Source: JBCDLI01 sp038745535 (lineage in GTDB: Bacteria; Pseudomonadota; Alphaproteobacteria; Rhizobiales; Rhizobiaceae). Taken from it: 48,869 bases of DNA. The notes beneath the pieces were generated by a model that saw only the letters and a program-made list of their open reading frames with translations, made no database searches and was not told the DNA's origin. A program made the translations under genes and the position numbers. Location: assembly GCA_038745535.1 (NCBI GenBank), contig JBCDLI010000014.1, positions 1 to 48,869 of the forward strand, in the 5' to 3' direction. Below, in pieces: positions 43,530-48,869 of the stretch. How positions within the stretch are numbered: the stretch's first letter is position 1; each line of letters opens with the position of its first letter.

Positions 43530-44135
43530 ATGAAAAAGTTCACGACGCTCACGGGCGTGGCAGCGCCGATGCCCATCGTCAACATCGATACCGATATGAT
43601 CCTGCCGAAGGACTATCTAAAAACGATCAAGCGCACTGGCTTGGGCGAGGGACTTTTCCGCGAATTGCGTTTCAATGAAGATGGGTCTCTGAACGACGAT
43701 TTTGTGCTGAATAAACCGGCCTACAAAAACGCGAAAATCATCGTTGCTGGAGACAATTTCGGCTGCGGCTCGTCCCGGGAGCACGCGCCGTGGGCGCTTC
43801 TCGATCACGGCATCCGGTGTGTGATTTCGACCAGCATTGCTGACATCTTTTTCAACAATTGCTTCAAGAACGGCATTTTGCCGATCACGGTCACACAAGA
43901 ACAGTTAGAGCAGTTGATGGAAGACGCATCGCGTGGCGCAAACGCCACGCTGACAATCGACCTGGAGGGGCAAACCATTCAACGGCCCGATGGCGGAACG
44001 ATCCGCTTCGATATTGACCCTACTCGCAAGCACAATCTGCTGAATGGTTTGGATGACATCGGGCTGACGTTGGAGAAGGCCTCAGCAATAGACAATTTTG
44101 AAGCGGAAGCCGCTGCAGAACGTCCCTGGGCATGA
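43530..44135 (+). CDS. leuD: 3-isopropylmalate dehydratase small subunit
   Basis: Swivelling-domain small subunit (201 aa) of isopropylmalate isomerase, which with LeuC interconverts 2- and 3-isopropylmalate in leucine synthesis. The substrate loop MPIVNIDTDMILPKDYLKTIKRTG and the signature GDNFGCGSSREHAPWAL are clear, followed by SIADIFFNNCFKNGILPI. ATG 43530 has AAGGA about 10 bases upstream; the longer frame overlaps the CitE-like gene. The partner leuC is not in this window. leuB lies about 1.8 kb downstream, with DUF2798, RidA-like and M23 genes between. Confidence 0.96.
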   Translation: MKKFTTLTGVAAPMPIVNIDTDMILPKDYLKTIKRTGLGEGLFRELRFNEDGSLNDDFVLNKPAYKNAKIIVAGDNFGCGSSREHAPWALLDHGIRCVISTSIADIFFNNCFKNGILPITVTQEQLEQLMEDASRGANATLTIDLEGQTIQRPDGGTIRFDIDPTRKHNLLNGLDDIGLTLEKASAIDNFEAEAAAERPWA

Positions 44136-44193
44136 GCTCTTTGCCGAAACCAAGCGCCTGACAACAAGAAGTCGAATTACCAGGGACATCACC

Positions 44194-44433
44194 ATGAAGC
44201 CATTTCTGCCAAAACGCCTCGAGCACTACGCATTTGGGCTTCTGCTATCCGGTATGATGAGCTTTCTCGTGTCAGGCCTCTCCACATTTCTTGCGCTCGG
44301 TCGCGTGGATTTTGCAGAATGGGTCGCCGCGTGGCTGTCGTCGTGGGCCATCGCGTTTCCAGCTGTTTTGATTGTCGCGCCATTTGTTCGAAAAATACTC
44401 GCAAAAATCGTTCTGCCTGCACCAACGTCATGA
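44194..44433 (+). CDS. DUF2798 membrane protein
   Basis: 79-aa membrane protein of DUF2798, with two hydrophobic helices at about residues 10-33 (YAFGLLLSGMMSFLVSGLSTFLAL) and 43-65 (VAAWLSSWAIAFPAVLIVAPFV). The family motif AFP-x-V-x-x-V-AP near the second helix is present. Function unknown. ATG 44194 has AGGGA upstream. Its stop overlaps the RidA-like start by ATGA, so the two are coupled, and the gap from leuD is 58 bases, so the three may share one transcript. Confidence 0.88.
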   Translation: MKPFLPKRLEHYAFGLLLSGMMSFLVSGLSTFLALGRVDFAEWVAAWLSSWAIAFPAVLIVAPFVRKILAKIVLPAPTS

Positions 44434-44825
44434 GTGCGGATCGAAAGCTGATCTCCACGGGCTCACCGTTTGAGGAAACCGCTGGTTACTCACGCGCGGT
44501 GGTGCAAGGCGATTGGTGTTTCGTATCCGGCACGACGGGATACGACTATGCAACCATGTCCATGCCAAAAACGGTCGAAGAGCAGACGACGGCAGCGTTT
44601 GCCACAATCGACGGCGCACTGTCGGAAGCTGGATTTGAACGGTCCGATATCGTGCGCGTGCAGTATACGATCACGGACGCTTCTTTAGCGGATCAGGTTT
44701 TTCCTATTTGCGGGGATTACTTTACCGGCATAAGACCGGCAGCAACAATGGTCGTTGCGGGTTTGATCAAACCTGAAATGAAAATCGAGATTGAGGTTAC
44801 TGCACTGCGTAGCGGGACCAGCTGA
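44430..44825 (+). CDS. RidA family (YjgF/UK114) protein
   Basis: 131-aa protein of the RidA family; RidA members destroy reactive enamine/imine intermediates made by PLP enzymes such as threonine dehydratase. The core is seen in VVQGDWCFVSGTTGYDY, TTAAFATIDGALSEAGFERSDIVRVQYTI and TMVVAGLIKPEMKIEIEVTAL. The Arg that binds the carboxylate in true RidA would be in the segment before TMVVA (GIRPAAT), where an Arg is present. Linked by ATGA overlap to DUF2798 and near leuD. This is a subfamily rather than the archetypal RidA, so no symbol is given. Confidence 0.9.
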   Translation: MSADRKLISTGSPFEETAGYSRAVVQGDWCFVSGTTGYDYATMSMPKTVEEQTTAAFATIDGALSEAGFERSDIVRVQYTITDASLADQVFPICGDYFTGIRPAATMVVAGLIKPEMKIEIEVTALRSGTS

Positions 44826-44874
44826 CCATCATCAAAAACTAAAACTGCTTACCGCCACTCGCAGAGGCTTCCGG

Positions 44875-45882
44875 TCATCTCGTAACCAAAATAGTCTTTC
44901 GTTCATCGATAACAGCTCGGCCCTCTCGAAGAACACGGACCCTGACATCATAGTCGCCCGGCACGGGCGAAATTCGACGCCCCGCATAAAGGCTCTGTGT
45001 TGCCCGATGGCGCGGCATGGGATCAGAAATCTGATCTGCGAGCAGGGCACCATTTATATCAAACACCTCCAGTGCCACCCTGTCACTCTGTCGAAGGTTG
45101 ATGAGCTTCACCCACCCCACTGTGACCGGATCGCCTAGACTTGCAGTCGCCGGCAATTCGGCAACCAGAGACGTATGGTCCACCACTTCGCCTGCGAGGC
45201 CAGACGCTAGAAGCTGCGTTCGCTCATCGGGCAAGGCTTTACGGGCAGCGTCCGACCATAGTGCCTCGGTGGCCGCCAGGTCTGGATCGCACCCGTCAGT
45301 CAAAGCGCGCCCGGTATAAGGATCGGTATCAACCCCATCTTTTCTGACGCTGAGATGCACATGGGGAAACTGCGTCAAACCTGACGCGCCAATGGCTCCA
45401 AGTTCTGTTCCCACAGCCACGCGATCGCCTTCAGTTACGGAAATGCTGCCGCGCTTCAGGTGACAGTATTGGGTTTCCCAGCCACCGCCATGGTCAATCA
45501 CCACGCCATTTCCGCATTCACTGCCCGAAACGCTCTCGCGTTCCGCATCGGTGAGTACGAGACGATCTTCCTCGCCATCTCTAACCCGCAGCACGCGACC
45601 CTCAGCAACAGCCAAGACAGGCACGTTTCGTTCGGCGTCTTCCATCGATACCAACCGAAAATCAGTGCCGCGATGGGTGCCATAGGCGGCCTTGCCACAA
45701 AACGGATCGGCAACATCACTGCCAGACTCCATGTCTGGATAGTTTTGTACAAAGCACGGCGTATCGTCTCCGCATTGGACCGGAAGGTGCATCTCAAATG
45801 CAGATGCTGGTGACGCGACGAGAACACAGGAAACGAAAGAGACGCCGAGAACCGCAGTTGCCTTAAGTACCGAACCTTGCAT
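44875..45882 (-). CDS. M23 family metallopeptidase (LytM-like)
   Basis: Exported zinc endopeptidase (335 aa) with the M23/LytM fold, probably cutting peptidoglycan cross-links. Signal peptide residues 1-28 (VLGVSFVSCVLVASPASA, cleavage SA/FE). Zinc ligands His70 and Asp74 lie in THRGTDF, His141 in TQYCHLKRG and the H-x-H pair at His174/His176 in FPHVHLS. The set matches active M23 enzymes, so activity is likely. Four early Cys suggest disulfides. The C-terminal 130 residues form an extra beta-rich domain. ATG 45882 has GGAG about 10 bases upstream; longer starts overlap the divergent leuB. Only 52 bases separate it from leuB. Confidence 0.92.
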   Translation of the reverse strand: MQGSVLKATAVLGVSFVSCVLVASPASAFEMHLPVQCGDDTPCFVQNYPDMESGSDVADPFCGKAAYGTHRGTDFRLVSMEDAERNVPVLAVAEGRVLRVRDGEEDRLVLTDAERESVSGSECGNGVVIDHGGGWETQYCHLKRGSISVTEGDRVAVGTELGAIGASGLTQFPHVHLSVRKDGVDTDPYTGRALTDGCDPDLAATEALWSDAARKALPDERTQLLASGLAGEVVDHTSLVAELPATASLGDPVTVGWVKLINLRQSDRVALEVFDINGALLADQISDPMPRHRATQSLYAGRRISPVPGDYDVRVRVLREGRAVIDERKTILVTR

Positions 45883-45934
45883 CCGCCAGTCTCTCCCGAT
45901 AGCACCGCGACGATCATTCGACAGGCGAGCTATC

Positions 45935-47035
45935 ATGTCCAATAAATCCTTGTTTCTTTTACCCGGCGACGGGATTGGCCCCGAGGCCATGGCGGAAGTT
46001 CGCAAACTTATTGATCTGATGAACAATAATGGCGCTCGCTTTTCGACCGATGAGGGTCTCGTTGGCGGCACGGCCTATGACGAACACGGTGTCGCCATCT
46101 CAGACGCCGACATGGAAAAGGCAAACGCCGCTGATGCGGTGCTGTTTGGCTCGGTTGGTGGACCGAAATGGGACAGCGTACCCTATGAAGTCCGTCCCGA
46201 AGCAGGTCTGCTACGCCTTCGAAAAGAGATGGCACTGTTTGCAAATCTCCGTCCCGCCATCTGCTATCCCGCGCTCGTTGAGGCTTCAACGCTCAAACCG
46301 GAAGTCATCGAGGGTCTCGACATTCTGATCGTCCGCGAACTCACCGGCGGGGTTTATTTTGGCGAGCCAAAAGAAATCGTCGATCTCGGCAACGGCCAGC
46401 GGCGGGGTATCGACACCCAAGTTTACGACACCTTTGAGATCGAGCGGATTGCGGGCGTCGCATTTGAGCTGGCACGCACACGTAAGAACAGCGTTTGCTC
46501 CATGGAAAAGCGGAACGTCATGAAGTCTGGCGTTCTGTGGAATGAAGTAGTCACCGATATTCATCTAAAATCGTATCAGGACGTGGTGCTGTCCCACATG
46601 CTGGCAGACGCCGGCGGTATGCAATTGGTTCGCGCGCCGAAACAGTTCGATGTTATCGTGACCGACAACCTCTTTGGCGACATGCTCTCCGATGTGGCGG
46701 CTATGCTGACGGGGTCTCTTGGAATGTTGCCGTCCGCTTCACTCGGCGCACCCGATCCCGTGACCGGTAAACGCAAAGCGCTCTATGAACCGGTTCATGG
46801 CTCAGCACCCGATATTGCCGGGCAGGGCATTGCAAACCCGATTGCGATGATCGCATCTTTCGCCATGTGCCTTCGCTACTCGTTCAACATGATTGCAGAA
46901 GCCGATCAGCTGGAAGCCGCAATTGCGACTGTGCTCGATCAGGGGCTGCGCACCGGCGACATCATGGCTGACGGCTGCCAAAAAGTGACGACGGCGGAAA
47001 TGGGCGATGCGATCTGCGCAGCCTATCGGGGCTAG
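45935..47035 (+). CDS. leuB: 3-isopropylmalate dehydrogenase
   Basis: NAD-dependent decarboxylating dehydrogenase (366 aa) of leucine synthesis, producing 4-methyl-2-oxopentanoate. The typical start FLLPGDGIGPEAMAEVRKL, then the VRELTGGVYFGEPKE substrate stretch and the signature DNLFGDMLSDVAAMLTGSLGMLPSASLG with YEPVHGSAPDIAGQGIANP are all present. The N-terminus and length are normal. ATG 45935 is the only reasonable start. It is divergent from the M23 peptidase gene and followed after 6 bases by a glycosyltransferase gene, unlike the asd neighbour common in related genomes. Confidence 0.97.
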   Translation: MSNKSLFLLPGDGIGPEAMAEVRKLIDLMNNNGARFSTDEGLVGGTAYDEHGVAISDADMEKANAADAVLFGSVGGPKWDSVPYEVRPEAGLLRLRKEMALFANLRPAICYPALVEASTLKPEVIEGLDILIVRELTGGVYFGEPKEIVDLGNGQRRGIDTQVYDTFEIERIAGVAFELARTRKNSVCSMEKRNVMKSGVLWNEVVTDIHLKSYQDVVLSHMLADAGGMQLVRAPKQFDVIVTDNLFGDMLSDVAAMLTGSLGMLPSASLGAPDPVTGKRKALYEPVHGSAPDIAGQGIANPIAMIASFAMCLRYSFNMIAEADQLEAAIATVLDQGLRTGDIMADGCQKVTTAEMGDAICAAYRG

Positions 47036-47041
47036 CTCCAT

Positions 47042-48130
47042 ATGAGGGTGGCGCATCTCGTTGCCCATAATGGGCTCAATGGGGTTTCCACCAGCTGCAA
47101 AACGCTGATTAACGCGCAACTTAGGCGCGGACATGAGATTTTGATTATCACCATGCCCGACGCATGGCTGGCCAAACAGGTATTCGAAGGGCAGCCAGAA
47201 CTCGTGTTTTCACATCTGAAAACGCGTGTGGGTGAAATTCGGCGGGTTGGAAACGTGCTGCGCAAATGGATGCCCGATATCGTTCACTGCCACGGATCGA
47301 AAGCAAACAAATACGGCATGGTCTTTCGGATTGTTGCAGGTGCGCCGGTGGTCATGACGGCTCATTCTCGCAATGTACAAATTCCGCCATTCTTTTTCCG
47401 ACGCGTCATCGCACCAAGCCAACAAACAGCAAGTTTTCACAATCGAAAAAACCTCGTTCCTTGGAAGAGATTGGCGGTTGTTCAGCATCTTTTTGAGCCG
47501 GTCGATCCCACCATTGTGAGCCGTACTGCCGGTCGCAAAAAACTCGGTGAATTTGGACTCAATGACGATGATTTTGTGATCGGAATCGTGGGAAGCATCG
47601 ACCCCCGAAAAAACCAAGTTGACGGCTTGCGAATTGTTTCAGAACTGGCTCCCGACCATGACAATATCCGCTTGGTCCTCATCGGTGGATTGAGCCAGAC
47701 ACGCGAAATGACCGATTGGCATGCGATGATGGCGGGTGCAGAAATTGCAAAAAGAGTAACTCTCATCGGGCACCGCGATGGCGCACTCGACCTGATTGCT
47801 GGTTTTGATGTTCTTCTTTGCACCTCCAAGATCGAAGAAGGGCCTATAGTCGTTCTGGAAGCGATGTCTTTGGAAGTGCCGGTGGTTTCCTCAAATGTGG
47901 GCATGGTTCCAGAGCTTATTCGCGATGGCATCGATGGATTTACCTTCGATGTCGGCGACATCAAGCGCGCGGCAGAAGCAATCAAAAGCCTTGCAGCCAA
48001 TCCAGAGCTGCGAACGGCAATCGCCCGACAAGGCCGACAGCGGCTCATCGAACACTGCGACGAAACTACAATTTTGAACAGCATCGATACCATCTACCAG
48101 CGAGTTCAAACCGAGGCGGGCAGCCGCTAG
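47042..48130 (+). CDS. GT4 family glycosyltransferase
   Basis: GT-B type glycosyltransferase (362 aa) of family 4, using a nucleotide sugar to build an envelope or exported glycan. The N-terminal domain starts MRVAHLVAHNGLNGVSTSCKTLINA and VHCHGSKANKYGM. The C-terminal donor domain shows VIGIVGSIDPRKNQVDGL and the E-x7-E region SKIEEGPIVVLEAMSLEVPVVSSNVGMVPELI. The Glu pair matches GT4. Acceptor and sugar are unknown, and there is no other glycan gene nearby. ATG 47042 lies 6 bases after the leuB stop and has no clear own promoter, so it may be cotranscribed with leuB. Confidence 0.9.
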   Translation: MRVAHLVAHNGLNGVSTSCKTLINAQLRRGHEILIITMPDAWLAKQVFEGQPELVFSHLKTRVGEIRRVGNVLRKWMPDIVHCHGSKANKYGMVFRIVAGAPVVMTAHSRNVQIPPFFFRRVIAPSQQTASFHNRKNLVPWKRLAVVQHLFEPVDPTIVSRTAGRKKLGEFGLNDDDFVIGIVGSIDPRKNQVDGLRIVSELAPDHDNIRLVLIGGLSQTREMTDWHAMMAGAEIAKRVTLIGHRDGALDLIAGFDVLLCTSKIEEGPIVVLEAMSLEVPVVSSNVGMVPELIRDGIDGFTFDVGDIKRAAEAIKSLAANPELRTAIARQGRQRLIEHCDETTILNSIDTIYQRVQTEAGSR

Positions 48131-48151
48131 TCATTGCGGAGAGCTGACATC

Positions 48152-48613
48152 ATGATGAAACACATCACCATCGCTGCGGTACTCTCTGTATCTGTCGTAA
48201 CCGGTTGTGCTTCCGTTACACGCGGCGTGAACAATGACGTGGTCATTCAGTACACGCCATCCGATGCGATTGCGACGACTTCACTCAATCACCGCTGCGA
48301 TGCTTCTCCATGTACCGTTCGCATTCCGCGGAAGGACGCGATGCAGGTGACAGTACAAAAACCCGGCTTCCAGACCCAGACCGTGTCGGTGAATACGCGC
48401 TTGGCGGGCGCTGGCGCAGCGGGCTTTGCGGGCAATGTGCTTCTCGGCGGCGTGGTCGGTATGGGTGTTGACGCAGCAACCGGCGCAACGCTGGAGCATT
48501 TTCCAAATCCAGTCGTGGTAGATCTGGTGCCGGAAGGTGTAAGCTCAGACAGTGGTTCTGCGCCTGCTGGAGCGACCCCACCACCAACCGTGGCAACCAC
48601 GCCAACGTCGTAA
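48152..48613 (+). CDS. small exported lipoprotein, unknown
   Basis: 153-aa predicted lipoprotein. Residues 1-18 are a lipoprotein signal ending VVTGC (lipobox V-T-G-C), so the mature chain starts at Cys19. The middle has two Cys (HRCDASPCTV), a basic PRKDAMQVTVQKPGFQTQTVSV segment resembling a PEGA-like or carboxypeptidase-regulatory-like small beta domain, then a Gly/Ala-rich hydrophobic stretch (AGAAGFAGNVLLGGVVGMGVDAATGA). The tail is Pro/Thr/Ala-rich. I do not recognise the protein. ATG 48152 has GGAG 10 bases upstream; the TTG at 48134 precedes that site. The glycosyltransferase upstream ends 21 bases before. Confidence 0.75.
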   Translation: MMKHITIAAVLSVSVVTGCASVTRGVNNDVVIQYTPSDAIATTSLNHRCDASPCTVRIPRKDAMQVTVQKPGFQTQTVSVNTRLAGAGAAGFAGNVLLGGVVGMGVDAATGATLEHFPNPVVVDLVPEGVSSDSGSAPAGATPPPTVATTPTS

Positions 48614-48869
48614 GCACGCCAAAACAGCTCAAAACCCTCTCGAAGCCAGCCTGTTTGATCAACGGTTCGTTCGCTAATGGTGAACTATCGCGTGATATCT
48701 GCACGCTTGTGATGAACATGGCTTGGCGTGTATGCCATTGTTTTCATGCAGCTTTTAGCTCTTGCTCGCGGTCCACTTTCCGATCACGCCTCACGGTTCC
48801 GTCACCTAACGCTCGCATCTGCGTGATTTGAATGTTGGCCAGTCCTCAGCCATCTCTCGCTCATCGGCA
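48614..48869. other. terminal stretch without a recognised gene
   Basis: I find no long or convincing coding frame, tRNA or clear terminator here. On the minus strand a short open segment (about 20 residues) runs in from the right edge and ends in TAG near 48810; it could be the end of a gene outside the window, but it is too short to judge. Confidence 0.5.

Noticed and set aside
48620..48869. Degenerate transposase or small gene at the right edge
   Set aside because: Only fragments of 20-35 codons are open, with no recognisable motif or terminal repeat; it cannot be supported.

Overview
The window looks like chromosomal core DNA of an alphaproteobacterium, most likely of the order Hyphomicrobiales (Rhizobiales) and perhaps a marine lineage. 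The support is the gene set: a TerB-like protein, an IalB-family protein, a LexA-boxed imuA-imuB-dnaE2 mutasome, a PII/AmtB pair next to tesB and a UbiH-type hydroxylase, a ProX/thioredoxin-TPR/LON-domain/Trm112 run, and split leuD and leuB genes. The alphaproteobacterial LexA motif (GTTC-N7-GTTC) agrees with this. Base composition looks even throughout, and no insertion sequence, integrase, prophage or CRISPR array was seen.

Layout. 1-4.8 kb: TerB end, glutamine amidotransferase, MFS exporter, YggT, inorganic pyrophosphatase, an unknown secreted protein and a GNAT acetyltransferase. 4.9-10.7 kb: secreted DUF3179 protein, translational GTPase TypA, then a type III glutamine synthetase behind a near-perfect sigma-54 promoter. 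10.8-16.5 kb (minus): aldo/keto reductase, M3 peptidase, a membrane-anchored TAXI-type binding protein and argG. 16.6-23.7 kb: LysE exporter, I78 inhibitor lipoprotein, two unknown membrane proteins, rlmN, IalB, an ECF sigma factor with no adjacent anti-sigma gene, YkvA, phhB and thpR. 23.9-26.8 kb (minus): glnK-amtB behind a second probable sigma-54 promoter, with tesB upstream. 26.9-31.3 kb: UbiH-type hydroxylase and a five-gene minus-strand run for protein and RNA quality control. 31.5-34.3 kb: tRNA-Gly(GCC) and an NMT1/TauT-type ABC importer operon. 34.3-40.4 kb: the SOS mutasome. 40.6-48.6 kb: zincin-like protein, FrnE-type oxidoreductase, DUF1194/CitE-like pair, leuD, DUF2798, RidA, M23 peptidase, leuB, a GT4 glycosyltransferase and a lipoprotein.

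How the genes work together. Two nitrogen loci about 15 kb apart (glutamine synthetase III, and glnK-amtB) carry sigma-54 type promoters, suggesting joint NtrC control under nitrogen limitation. imuA, imuB and dnaE2 form one SOS-induced error-prone repair unit with overlapping reading frames. The ABC importer has a hairpin after the binding-protein gene, as expected where that protein is made in excess.

I did not find a clear new multi-gene system. The best leads are the sigma-54-driven glutamine synthetase III, the tripartite membrane-anchored TAXI protein without TRAP permeases, the zincin-like protein with an Asn in place of the first zinc-binding His, the long imuA/imuB out-of-frame overlap, and the palindrome with repeated TTTTGCACAC boxes upstream of glnK. 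Start codons were chosen by ribosome-binding-site inspection and family length, so several differ from the longest reading frame.
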